A stretch of 64,000 nucleotides of DNA from Ephemerocybe angulata. Its lineage: Eukaryota; Basidiomycota; Agaricomycetes; Agaricales; Psathyrellaceae. This document shows, piece after piece, positions 50,701-61,574 of the stretch. The position numbers were made by a program, and so were the translations under genes. The stretch's first letter is position 1. Every line of letters starts with the position of its first letter. The stretch covers positions 1,178,001 through 1,242,000 of the forward strand of contig JAACJK010000001.1 of NCBI GenBank assembly GCA_013368325.1, in the 5' to 3' direction. Below the pieces are notes generated by a model, which saw only the letters and a list, made by a program, of their open reading frames with translations, was not told the DNA's origin and ran no database searches.

Positions 50701-51316
50701 GACCCGCGCTCTCCAGTCGTACAAGGCCCTCAGCGAGATGATGATCAGCAACTCCCTCGTCAAGCTCAAGGAGCACCCTCCCTACGCCCCTGAGCTCGAG
50801 CGCAAGGTTCTCTTGAACTCGATGGCCCGTGCTGAGTTCGACAACAAGACCGGCGAGTACTCGTTCAAGAAGGTTGGAACTCAGGTCCCCTCGGACACCG
50901 CCAACGTGAAGACCTTGTCCAACGTCGTCGCGAACGACATCTGGAGCAACAGCCCCGCTGGTGTTGGTGTGGACCAGGAGCTCATCTCTGCCGTCCCTTC
51001 GTACAACCCCAACTTTGTGTCCCGCAACTTCACCGACGCTGAAATTGCCTACTGCCAGAAGCAGCCTTCCCCTCCCTCGTCCTTCGCCGCTCGCTGGGTT
51101 GGCAAGGAGGCCGCCTTCAAGTCCCTTGGTGTCAAGTCGCAGGGAGCCGCCGCCGCCATGAAGGAGATCGAGATCCTCAACGACGAGGCTGGTGTCCCCA
51201 CCGTCCATCTACACGGCGAGGCCAAGCGCGTCGCTGAGCAGAAGGGCATCAAGAAGGTCGTCATCTCCCTCTCTCACTCCGATACCACTGCCATCGCGTT
51301 CGCTCAGGCCTCTTAA
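38743..51316 (+). CDS. FAS: single-chain type I fatty acid synthase (fused beta-alpha)
   Basis: Cytosolic megasynthase making long-chain acyl-CoA from acetyl- and malonyl-CoA with NADPH. Fifteen exons (38743-38826, 38884-40234, 40295-40598, 40653-42057, 42122-43039, 43096-43937, 43992-44856, 44912-45007, 45066-45270, 45327-46946, 46997-48068, 48122-48828, 48884-49475, 49528-50448, 50503-51316) encode 3,931 residues. Domains in order: acetyltransferase (GHSQG, Ser288), enoyl reductase (GGRAGGHHS near 745), dehydratase ([10 protein letters not shown] near 1586), malonyl/palmitoyl transferase ([10 protein letters not shown], Ser1837), acyl carrier (phosphopantetheine Ser2256 in GGKSTLQNE), ketoreductase (GVGKGSIG near 2738; Tyr2890/Lys2894), ketosynthase (Cys3354, His3591, His3632) and phosphopantetheine transferase (Asp3818; [12 protein letters not shown]). 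There is no stop or start between the beta-type and alpha-type halves, unlike the two-gene yeast arrangement. An Ala/Pro linker precedes the carrier domain, and a ten-Gly run follows it (46400-46431). Confidence 0.98.
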
Positions 51317-51659
51317 GCATCTTCTATCGAACACTTTTCTTATCCTTTCTTCAAGAGCACATATCTCACTTCAGTTTATCGTTTCACTTTTCCTCTCGCT
51401 GCATCTCAATGGTTTCTCATAGTCATACAATCTCCGCTTTCTGTGTACAATACAATAATCAATCATAGACCTCCTTTTATCTTTCTCTCAGTTGACTGAA
51501 CATGATGCATGAACCAGACTTGAAGTTGTGAACCAGACTGCAGAAGGTCTGAAGGCCTTCCCCGCAGGTGGACGAAACCGACATCTAATCTAATCTTATC
51601 GACAAGTCAGCTTCGAGCAACGCGCGCTGCACTCCGAGTCTCTCTTAACCACCATCATC
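51317..51659. other. intergenic, FAS 3' region and DUF4604 gene promoter
   Basis: 343 bases. The left part is pyrimidine-rich and A/T-rich with AATAAT-like words near 51453-51460, probably the FAS 3' end. The right part is the short promoter of the next gene. Nothing else seen. Confidence 0.5.
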
Positions 51660-52361
51660 ATGGCACCGAAAGAACCTACAAGAGCACAACTTTCATCCAA
51701 ACTGTCTTACCAGGCACAGAAACCTGCATTCCTTCAGAAGCTGCAGAACCGAATGGCTGGAATCGTCGATGAGGATGATGAGGATGAAGAGTTTGAACAT
51801 GTAGGCCACGGCCGTGAACCCATTCCCAGGCGACCAAGGCCAGCAATCCCAGAGAGACCTGCAGACGATCCGGGGAGTGCGGACGAGGACTTTGACGACG
51901 AGAGACCGCAGGTTGTGGTATTGAAAGAAGGAAAGCACTTGTCGGCGTGGGAGGTAGAGAATATTAAACGTAAAGGTGAGCAGCGTGCTTCGCCCGGGGG
52001 TTCACCATGGAACTTCATCGTCCTATTGACGTCTTGTCTCTAAACATGGAATACAGAGAAAGGCCTTCCTCCACTACCCGACCCATTAGTCGAAGCCCAG
52101 AGACGAGAAGACGAAGCGGAAGCAGCGAAGCTGAAGGCGGCGAAGAAACAAGAGGCTTCTGGATCCAAGTCGGGTACTCAGGGACTCTCGTTTTCGTCGT
52201 CGGGAAAGTCGAATTCTGCTGGGTCTAAGTCTTCCAAGCGCAAGGCAGTTGGACAGCTGGACGACGATGAGGATGAACCTCCCACAGGAGCAAAGCCGGC
52301 CGTTAAGAAGAAACCAAAGAAGCAGAACAAGAAACTACTATCGTTCGGAGACGATGCGTAG
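51660..52361 (+). CDS. DUF4604-type small charged protein
   Basis: Predicted 206-residue protein of unknown function, exons 51660-51975 and 52057-52361. The N-terminus carries the family-like start KLSYQAQKPAFLQKLQNR (residues 13-30), then an acidic run EDDEDEEFE. A conserved-looking PQVVVLKEGKHLSAWEVE segment follows, with a Lys-rich C-terminus ending KKPKKQNKKLLSFGDDA. Short Lys/Ser-rich and acidic proteins of this type are probably nuclear; the basic tail could act as a nuclear signal. Assignment to DUF4604 rests on the N-terminal motif and overall layout recalled from the family. The start ATG lies in an ATCATCATGG context with no better upstream choice. Confidence 0.8.
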
Positions 52362-53664
52362 CATTGGATGAGGATGCTATATATATTCCCATCTATCGGC
52401 ATAGAGGTCGAGGGGTGAGGCATAGGGTTGGTACAATTCGCTCTGAATCAGTTGCACTCCCTGAATTCCTTATCATATATAGGGCTGCATGGGTTCATTG
52501 TTTGGCCCAAGTGTAGATGCCTATTACGAACGCCGGCTATGCGACCGGGCACGACCCGAACCAATTATTCCTATGGCTTCACGACATGCGTTGCCGGGGA
52601 TGCCTTGGGGTTGCTTTGCGAAAGGCGGCTTTCAGATGATCGTCTCCCTGCTGATCTTGGGGACAGGTTTGGCCTAGCTCTAGGCGCAGAAGCCTGCTTA
52701 CGGCCCGCAGCACCCTAGGCGCCCAATCTTCGTCTTTGATATCTTGAAGAATTGCGGATCCTACCTGCCATAACCACTCACCCATACCACGCAGTTACTA
52801 CTCTGAACGATTGTTGCAGCAGGAGTAACTCCCACATAATTTTTGCGTGTATGGTACAAGATGGTACAGTAGACCCTTTCTCCTATCCGGCTTCAATTCA
52901 AAATACCATTGAAGCATGCATCTGTTACTCCGGTTTCTCGTTTCCCGGATGGGGTCCAGCTGCTATTGCACGAGGCCTTTACCGACCTCCCGGGCCCTAA
53001 GTCTTGATATCTAGGTATGTCTTCGAAAGGTTAGAGACTGATTCAAAGTCAGGAGAAGTACTTGGAAGAAAGGGACGTATCTCCACTTTCCCCTCAGCTT
53101 CTTCCGAGCTCTCCCTGGCAGCTCCTTCTATCCCCCGTTCAGCGTCGGCAGGGTACCCGTACAGATTCCGGAAGCACGGCCATCAGAAATCCGATGAACC
53201 AATTGGGGAGGGTTGCACCGTTGCAGAAGCGCCCTTGAGCCTATTCTCCCATGTCGCGCTTCATGGGCACAGATGCACCAACAGAGCATTGATATCACGA
53301 CATACGCCTTACAACCGAAATGAAGCTTTCGAACGTCAACCCTTCGGAAATCTAGTCACGATGGCCTGCCTTTTGACTCGGAACGCTCTCGGTTAGCAGA
53401 AAGAGGGCTTAGTAATGGGGACGAATCAAACTTCCGTGCGGCACCAGGGAAAGGGGAAGGCAGCTCCTTGTGCTCGTTTGTCACTTATAAAAGGCATTGG
53501 AATTGAATTGGGTGAGCACTGCTTCTTCCTCCGATCCCTTCAGTACCGACGGAATTCTGCAGGCCAACGGGAACCCTAGCGCGGCCAAGGTCCCCCCATT
53601 GCAGCTCACTTCAATTGTATTGCCAGTCTTGCATTTGCGGCCCCTCCACGATAACGACCCCTTC
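52362..53664. other. intergenic, no gene seen
   Basis: About 1.3 kb between the DUF4604 gene and the MFS gene. A TAGGCGCCC word lies at 52716-52724, followed by AATCTTCG, with related flanks elsewhere in the window. The frame that runs into the transporter from 53497 has no ATG before 53665, so that part is probably its leader. Other frames are short. Confidence 0.5.
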
Positions 53665-55693
53665 ATGACCATGTCTCCCACCATTGACGAAGAAACGCCC
53701 TTGCTGGTCAAAAAAGCTACTCCTCTCCCGCTTACTCAATTCTCGATCGTGCTGTTCCTTCAGCTCGCGGAACCACTGACCTCAAATGTGATCTACCCAT
53801 TCATGCCTCAGGTGCGCTAATTGCGAGTTCCGGCGATGATCCTCGTTTACCGACACATTTTTGCTCTTTCCAGCTTATTCGAGATTTGGGTGTGACGAAC
53901 GGAAACGAAGCCGCTGTGGGGTACTATGTTGGCATGATGGTGCGTTCTGTTCACAACTTTGGCCTCCTTCTGTGGCCTGATTCGACTCTGGCGGCCGTTT
54001 TACAGCAATCCATCTTCTTCTTGACGCAAGCCTTTACGGTTCTCCATTGGAGTCGGCTTTCGGATACGATAGGCCGGAAACCTGTTATCCTGGTAGGCCT
54101 CTTTGGTCTATCGCTGTCCATGTATTGCTTTGGGTTATCACGTACCTTTTGGGGTCTCGTACTGAGGTATTGTCCTGGATACTTGCTCTAAAGAACTGTA
54201 ATTAACCAAAAGCTTCTCTTTTTATCAGCCGAAGCTTAAGTGGCGCATTAAGTGAGTCACTCTCAGTTTTGATCTGGGACTTGCCTCTTATGACCCCTCT
54301 CCAGACGGAAACATCGGGGTTATCAAGAGGTCTGTTCTTTAGTATGTCGTTGGCACCACTTGCTTTGGTTCTGAGGCCATTTTGAAGTATGATTGCCGAA
54401 ATAACAGACGAGACCAATATTTCCAAGGTGAGCCCCACCTCCTGGTACATCTAACATTAGTAATGTTAACAACATCATCAGGCCTATGGCTACATGCCTA
54501 TAGCTTGGTCGACTGGCTGCACAGTGAGCCAAAATACCATCTTGGGCACAGCGCATCAAACTCATGCTTCTGAACTAGATTGGCCCTATGCTTGGCGGCT
54601 TTCTCTCCCGTCCACATGAACGCTTCCCGTCGTGGTTTGGCGAGAGCGAGTTCCATAAAAAATTCCCTTATTTCCTGGCATGCTCAGTTCCCGCAACCTA
54701 CTCCGTCATCTCCTGGTTGGTAACGTACTTCTTCCTCAAAGAGACACACCCAAACCCCACCCCCATAAAAGAGGTGTTGGGTCTCGGTGCCTCGGAGTCC
54801 AAAAACTCCACCCTACTTGTCGATACTAGCGACGATGAGGGCAGCCTTCTGACCGCCAAGAAAGGAGAGAAGAAGGACCACTCGATTCGGAAAATACTTA
54901 CTCGCCGTGTAGCCATCGCTGCGGCGAACTACGCCTTCCTCTCCCTCGTCGACATCGCCTATCGCGCCATCCAGCCGGTCTTCCTCTCCACCCCTATCGA
55001 ACTTGGCGGCCTTGGCCTCCCTCCCCCACTCATCGGCAACATCTTATCAGTCTTCGGCATCCTGAATGGTATCTTCCAGGTGTTCTTTTTCGCCGGGATC
55101 CACGACCACTTTGGCTCGAAGAAGGTGTTCATTGGGGGCATTGCCCTGGCGATCCCAGCTTTCCTTTGTTATCCGTTGATAAGCGTTCTCGCGCGAGCGT
55201 ATGGGTTGAGTCGAGCGGTGTGGGCGGTTGTGCTGATGCAAATCGTGTTCTCGATTGGGGTGAGTTTATCATATGGTGAGTGCTGACCTTGTTACATGAC
55301 ATATTTTACTTCACCGAAAGCTTACTATTATCCTTCCGCAATGCGTCTCGATCGCCCATCGTCCGCACAGGTGCCATCTTCATCTTCATCAACGCCGCTT
55401 CTCCTCGCGAATCTCTTGGGGCCACGAATGGTCTCTGCCAGGTGCGTCACCCTCCTAACCTTACGCAGCTTCACCCACAACATCCACTAAATCTGAGTGC
55501 CCTGCCACAGATGACCGTCAGCGTGATGCGCGCCATTGGTCCCGCCGCTGCAAATTCACTATTCTCGGTCTCTATCGAACGCAACCTTCTCGGAGGATGG
55601 CTCGTCTATTATGTCCTACTCGCGATCACCTGCATTGCGTTGTTCATCGGCACCTTGCTTCCTCGAAAACTGTGGACTGCCGCAGATCTTTGA
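53665..55693 (+). CDS. major facilitator superfamily transporter, multidrug-resistance-like
   Basis: Predicted 484-residue membrane transporter with about 12 helices. Ten exons: 53665-53811, 53874-53939, 54006-54166, 54229-54251, 54305-54329, 54388-54427, 54482-54523, 54579-55275, 55371-55441 and 55511-55693. The N-terminus ETPLLVKK resembles fungal transporters of this group. Signature A between helices 2 and 3 reads SDTIGRKPVILVG, and GCTIGPMLGG matches the helix 5 motif of the DHA1 drug:H+ antiporter branch. A charged central loop (DTSDDEGSLLTAKKGEKKD) separates the halves. ATNGLCQMTVSVMRAIGPAAANSLFS near the end is a strong marker of fungal ZIFL-like/peptide-exporter relatives. The substrate is unknown; export of small toxic compounds or metabolites is likely. 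Exons 4-7 are only 23, 25, 40 and 42 nt. The start could also be the Met two codons later. Confidence 0.9.
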
Positions 55694-56126
55694 AACTCAG
55701 GTCAAGGTGGATCGATGTGGAAAGAGGCTAAAATAATGGCTGCTATGTTCTGATTGCTTGTTGTATTGCTTACGATGCTGAGCTTTGAGCTGGTTTGCTA
55801 GCGCCCGTGGGTCACAAAACTGGTGTATAAACTTGCTAATGTACTGAATGGCGCCCCTTAAGACGTGGACGGTGATAAGTGAATTGCTTCTCCATTTCCT
55901 GGTGTTTTGAGATTTCACTCTCTGAGGACGTTTAGGCTATAAGAGCACGTCGTCGTCGTCGATGTCAGATCTTGGGCGCCTAGACGAGTGACCGTGTTAC
56001 AGTGGGCCACCGGTTCCGAGTCGGAGTGCACGTGTAGCTGTGTTCCTTGCTTTTCTCAGTTCTGGTTGGAAAGGGTTTACTCATTCACTACCATCATCTG
56101 GTGTCAGGAGCGCCGTCGTTCGGCTT
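55694..56126. other. intergenic between MFS and first NACHT gene
   Basis: 433 bases. It has a reversed TAGGCGCCC word at 55974-55982 and a short GTCGTC run at 55950-55960. The first NACHT gene may begin upstream of 56127 in an exon I could not identify. Confidence 0.45.
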
Positions 56127-58595
56127 ATGGACGACAACTTATCTGCCAATTTGAATGTCGTTCAGTGCATGGCTGCAGGAAGTAAGTCATACTGTATCTC
56201 CTCGAGCAATCAACCTGATACTAAACCCCTCCAGGAGGAGAGGGAGGCCATACAATCCTGCCAAATACAACCTTCCAATTCAAGACTTCCCATGCACAGC
56301 CCACAACCAGCGGAATCATTTCCACCCCACATTGTCGTCGAGGCGGGATTGTCGGGAATGGCACATACGTCCTTCTTCCAAAATGCTCAAAACTTTCATC
56401 TCGAGTCGTTTGTTTACAACGAAGCACCCAGGCCCTTATCGTCACCTTCGATTTCATGGGAAAGGGGTTGGGCACGATTAGTACAACAAACGGCCCCGAA
56501 TGCGCTTCACGATTCAGGCGCTCGCTTCGATGCGCCGAAATGTGACGAAGATACACGGGTTGGCGTGGTTGAGGAAATCCTAGGATGGATTATGGATCGC
56601 GAGTCTCCCTCCAAACTACTCTGCATGACTGGGGCTGCCGGCGCGGGTAAATCATGCCTTCAGCAGACGATCGCTGAACGATGCCAAGAAGCGAACATAT
56701 TGGCATCCGCCTTCTTCTTCTGGAAAGGCGACCCCACTCGAAACAACACGGCACCCTTCGTCGCCACGATAGCATACCAGCTTGGGCACAAGAACTTGAA
56801 CATTCGGGCACTGGTTGGAGCTGCGGTAGACCGAGACCCCCTCGTCTTTAGCAGATCGCTAGCTGTACAGATGACCAGGCTTGTCGTGGACCCCATCAAC
56901 CATTATCAATCCCGGTCGGGGGAGGGGGCGTCGCAAAGCCTCCCATACGCGATCCTCATCGACGGCCTCGACGAGTGCGAGAAATCAGAGAGCCAGCTCG
57001 AACTTCTCCAAGCCATCAAGACATCCTTCCTCGACAGCGAAACGGCACCTTTCCGTATATTCCTCGCGAGCAGACCTGAGTGGCCCATTCAAAGTGCTCT
57101 GGATCCCAAGGATCATGGATTCCTATGGAGTCTGACATACCACATCCGACTGAGCGATGACTACGATGCCACCGAAGACATCCGCCGCATGCTGTGGAGG
57201 AGACTACGAATAATCGGCGCTCGTTTTGGGAATCCCTTATGGCCCACGGAGAGTGATATCGAAAAGCTCGTTCACGCTGCGTCAGGCCAGTTTATTTACG
57301 CAGCGACTGTGATCAAGTACGTCTCCGAGCGGCGCAGTACCCCGTTCAGTAGGCTTCGCGCTCTCATCGCCTGGAGACCTTCTGAAGGTCAAAAAGCGGG
57401 ACCCTTCGCGGCACTGGACCTGGTTTATGCTCAAATCATAGCCACTGCGAAGGCTGCGTATGAGGACGTCGACACGAACGAGCACAATTTTGTCCTTCTC
57501 CTTCGGGCGTACGTACGTCTGACGAGGCGCTTCGCCGTGATATCCTTAGGAGACTTTGAGACAATGGAGTTGGCGGACGCCATACTGGGGCTCGAAGAAG
57601 GGACTTGGAGGATTGTCATTTCTGACCTTGGCTCAGTGATGACTACGAGAAGGTACCGGGACGAAAAGGGCGAAGTTCTACGCTTCTATCACAAGTCGTT
57701 CGAGGACTTTTTCTTTGACGAACGGAGGGCGGCTTTCAATGTCCCCAAGGTGAAAGTAGAGGCTTTTATCGTCGATCGCCTCATGCGTTCTATCTCTGCA
57801 GGCAATTTCGACACCAATTGTAAGTCCTACGCACTGATGGAACTAATTGTGTACTGATTATATTTGTTCGCTATGTATTAGCTCCGAGTCTTTCAGCGCC
57901 CAAAGGAAAAGCGTTTGACCCTGGCACCCTCATCTTCTTACTCGATATGCACGTTCGGGATGTGATATTGGAGTTGATGATGAACGATGAGTCAGACCAT
58001 GCTCAGGAGCTGAGGGGCCACGTGTGCTCTACCCTGATGGACTTCACCCGGGCTGACAGTTGGGATGCCCTACAAGCCGGATTTGACCTGGCATGTAGAA
58101 GTGACAATGCGGAAAAGGTCATTAACCTAAGAACCAAGGTACTCTATTTAAGCCATTATATTGGAGTGTTTATTTTTGGCTCGGCGGTTAGCCCGGAATT
58201 GGTGCGTGCCCTCTTATTCTAGTGGTTGACTTGCGGCCTGCTGATTCAAGACTTTGTACGATAGCCTGGTTATGGAGCACATTGTGATGCCGGTCTGGGA
58301 GCGACCATCCAGCGCTGGCTATTTGGTACATTCAATCAGATACACAGGGCATATGTGGACATCTCGAGAAATCTAGACGATGTACGTATGTCAACTCCTT
58401 TGTCTATGAGCTACGCGTACTGATATGGCTCTGAAGTTTGAATTTACGAAAGTCCATCTCGAAGCCCCATCTTGCAGCCTGTCAGTGGTTGAATCGCAGA
58501 ATTGGTTCACAGATCGCTACGAACCGAGTTATGACGCGATGGAGATGGCTCTAATCGACCTCGAAAATTATTTGAAGTGCCGTGATGCCGCGTAG
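56127..58595 (+). CDS. NACHT-domain NTPase (NLR-like), copy A
   Basis: Predicted 762-residue STAND-type NTPase. Exons are 56127-57819, 57882-58201, 58265-58381 and 58437-58595. Residues 83-101 form a short segment (FFQNAQNFHLESFVYNEAP) shared almost unchanged with copy B. The NACHT core follows: Walker A GAAGAGKS at 169-176, FFFWKGDPTRNN, Walker B ILIDGLDEC at 276-284, and the sensor ASRPEW. A winged-helix-like part and RFYHKSFEDFF come next, a motif typical of basidiomycete NACHT proteins. The C-terminal 230 residues are helical and lack visible WD40, ankyrin or TPR repeats. Fungal NACHT proteins act as intracellular receptors in non-self recognition and programmed cell death; that role is inferred for this one. 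The start is uncertain: ATG 56127 is the first in frame after a non-ATG stretch, and 56169 or an unseen exon are alternatives. Confidence 0.85.
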
Positions 58596-59138
58596 CTTGC
58601 AGAGGAATGTAGCTATCACAGATAGCGCTGCCCTAATACCAAGTCTATGAGAACGAGCTGAAATTGAAGGGATCCCTGCAGCACGGGGAAATGCGAAAAG
58701 CTTCGGCAGGTGCTCAAAATAAAGATCAAACGCATATGCTATCTAAGCTCAAGGCCCAATTCACCTGGAAAACATCCTACTCTCGCTCCAGCTCTCATCT
58801 GAGCTCAATCTGAGCTCCTTAGACCTTACTACTAATATCAAACTAATATGGCTCACATTACAAATATCTCGTCAGTCACAATCGTCGGTGGTCCCTGGAA
58901 CTCTGGTAATCAGTAAGGATGACGCGTTGGAAGAATGATTGAATACAACAATCTCGGTCTCTGGAACTCTAAATCCTCCCACCAGAGCTCCTGTGCTAGG
59001 CGCCCATAGGCGCCCGTCCAGCGGTCACGCGCCACGGAAACGGCCGGCAGCCGGCCGGGACCGGGCGGCGCTCGTCTGGCAGTTCTCTGACTCTTCAGGA
59101 ACAAAGCCTCGTTTCCATTGACCCACCGACACGCTCGA
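58596..59138. other. intergenic between NACHT copies A and B
   Basis: 543 bases. Two TAGGCGCCC words are found ten bases apart (58997-59005, 59007-59015), together with a local duplication of GAGCTCAATCTGAGCTC type near 58800-58817. No gene. Confidence 0.5.
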
Positions 59139-61510
59139 ATGCCCTTCAACGGATCTCTGCGAAACCTTTTCTCCTCTTCTAAATCCCGAAAGGAAAGGGC
59201 TGCCCAATTAACCCAAGGAGCCAGCTCACATCCTGGGTCAACAGCATCGCTAGCCGTCCCAAGCGCTTCCGCCCTCAGCTCACAGTCTGCTTCACCGTCC
59301 TTCTTCCCAAACGCACAAAACTTTCATCTGGAGTCTTTTGTCTACAACGAAGCACCAAAAACAACCACGGCTACTTCGGTATCCTGGAAACTTGGCTGGC
59401 AGCAGCTAATCGCACATACAGCACCGAATGCGCTTTATAACTCCAGCGCCCGCTTTGATGCCCCAAAATGCGACGAAGATACAAGGGTGGGTGTAATTGA
59501 AGAGGTTATGGGGTGGATGACGGACCGCGGGTCTCCCACCAAGCTGCTTTGCATGACGGGCGCCGCAGGGGCAGGCAAGTCGTGCCTCCAGCAGACAATC
59601 GCTGAGCGGTGCCAGAGATTGGGCGTATTGGCTGCCTCATTCTTCTTCTGGAAGAGCGACCCGACCAGAAACAACGCGAGATCGCTCGTTGCAACCATCG
59701 CATATCAACTGGCACACATTAACCCTGATATCCGATCCCTAATTGGTGCTGCAGTCGAGCAAGACCCCCTCATATTCGACAAATCTCTTTTCACCCAAAT
59801 CGACAACTTGATTGTGGCCCCGATCAATCTGTTTCGGTTGAACGGAGGACAAGACGCCAGCAGAAGTCTCCCATATGCCATTCTCATCGATGGCCTCGAT
59901 GAGTGCGAAAATGCCGACCGCCAACAGGAGCTTTTGTGGGCAATAGCAAAGGCGTTCATCGACGACGAAAACAGCAACTTTCGCATTTTTATTGCTAGCA
60001 GGCCTGAATGGGCCATTTACAGTGCCCTTGAACTCCCCGGCGGTTTCCTTCGAAAATCCGCCTACCACATTCGGCTGAGCGACGACTACGACGCGAGTGA
60101 GGATATCCGCCGGTACCTACGGAGGAGGCTTTGCGAAATTGGCTTCCGCCACGGTCATCACCAGTGGCCAACAGATGAGGAGATCGACAAGCTTGTCCTC
60201 GCTGCGTCAGGACAATTCATTTATGCAGCAACAGTGGTCAAATACGTTTCTGGACCACGCAGCTCCCCAGTCGTCAGACTTCGCACCATCTTGACTTGGA
60301 AGTTATCAGAAGGACAGCGAGCAGCGCCCTTCGCCGCGCTGGATCTGCTTTATAGAAACATCCTAACCGATGCGAAAGCAGCCTATGAAGAGGTTGATAC
60401 TAATGAGCTGAGCTTTGACCTGCTCCTACGGGCATACTTGTCCTTCCTTATGGACCACGCCCAGTCAGAATCCCCATCCTTGGACATTGCCGACGCGGTA
60501 TTTGGCCTACCCAGTGATACATGGCAGGTCTTCTTCTGCGACCTTCGCTCAGTGGTAGCGGTCGGTGCCTTCGGTTTGCGCTTGTACCACAAATCATTTC
60601 AAGATTTTTTGATAGATGAACGAAGGGCCCAAGCACACGCCATTCCGAAGATGAAAGTGCAGGCATTCATTATGGTTCGCCTGATGCATAGCATCCCCAA
60701 AGGGCCTCTCAGATTTCCAGGTGAGTCTTCAAGAACATCAATTACTTTCGGGGCACTGAACATTTGCGATATCTCTTACTGCTATCCAGTGCCCAACGAC
60801 ACCGTCCCTCCGCGTGACATCCTCCTGCGGTTACTCGATTTCTATATCCGAGATGTGATTCTAGAAAGCTTGAAAAACCCTGGAAAACCGGAGCTGTACA
60901 GTCATGTCTACTCTGGTCTTCTTGATTTTACCCGCACTGGTGGTTGGGAGAGCTTCCAGGATAGGCTCAGCTTGGGGGATTCTGCAGATGCCCTAGGCGA
61001 CGAACATTCGTTCCTGCTGTGGCGCGTTCTCTGTATGACCTGGGAGATTGGAGCAATTGTTTTTGACCCCACAATTTCCCAAGGTCCAGGACAGGTTCGT
61101 TCCCGTTCCACGGATGTTGCGGCTGTTCAATGAACTGACCTCGCCTTGTAACATAGTCGCTAGCTGAATTGGGCGCTGCTGTCCAGTCCTGGTTACTTAC
61201 GATGTTCAATCAATTACACGCGATACACCTTCGAAGAACTACAAACGGGGTGAGAACTAACTTTGTATCGTCGGCCGTCCTCTAACCAACTTGATAGGGC
61301 AATAGTGAAGTACCTTATTTTCTGGAACCTTTCGACCCAGCCCATGGAGAAAACTCTCAAATGACGATCGGCGACTTCCAAAAGTTCTGGGAAACATGCT
61401 ATAAACCGGCGTTTGGAGGTTTATGTTTGGCTTTTAACATACGGTATGACTCTGAGCTACAATACACAAATATATGTGCTGACCGTATTGCGCAGGCCCA
61501 GTTTCCATGA
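59139..61510 (+). CDS. NACHT-domain NTPase (NLR-like), copy B
   Basis: Predicted 730-residue STAND NTPase, tandem paralogue of copy A. Exons are 59139-60720, 60790-61094, 61157-61249 and 61298-61510. The N-terminus is a Ser/Ala-rich leader starting MPFNGSLRNLFSSSKS. The shared motif FFPNAQNFHLESFVYNEAP lies at 55-73, Walker A GAAGAGKS at 141-148 and Walker B ILIDGLDEC at 248-256; ASRPEW and LYHKSFQDF follow. Exon 3 (LAELGAAVQSWLLTMFNQLH) aligns with exon 3 of copy A (DAGLGATIQRWLFGTFNQIH), confirming conserved gene structure. The 69-nt intron 60721-60789 has no stop in frame and may be retained. The last exon contains an alternative donor at 61444 that would remove this stop and join the gene to the NACHT fragment downstream, giving 1,027 residues to 62453. 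Confidence 0.85.
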
Positions 61511-61574
61511 CAAACCTTCGCCCGCTGCTGCGCTACCGCTTACAGCGCCTTCATTCTCTCTTCGTTCCCGACCT

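Noticed and set aside
56182..56234. Candidate 53-nt intron (GTAAGT..CCAG) near the start of NACHT copy A
   Set aside because: The splice words are good, but removing it shifts the frame away from the conserved FFQNAQNF motif and the NACHT domain. It could be real only if translation starts in an exon I did not find.
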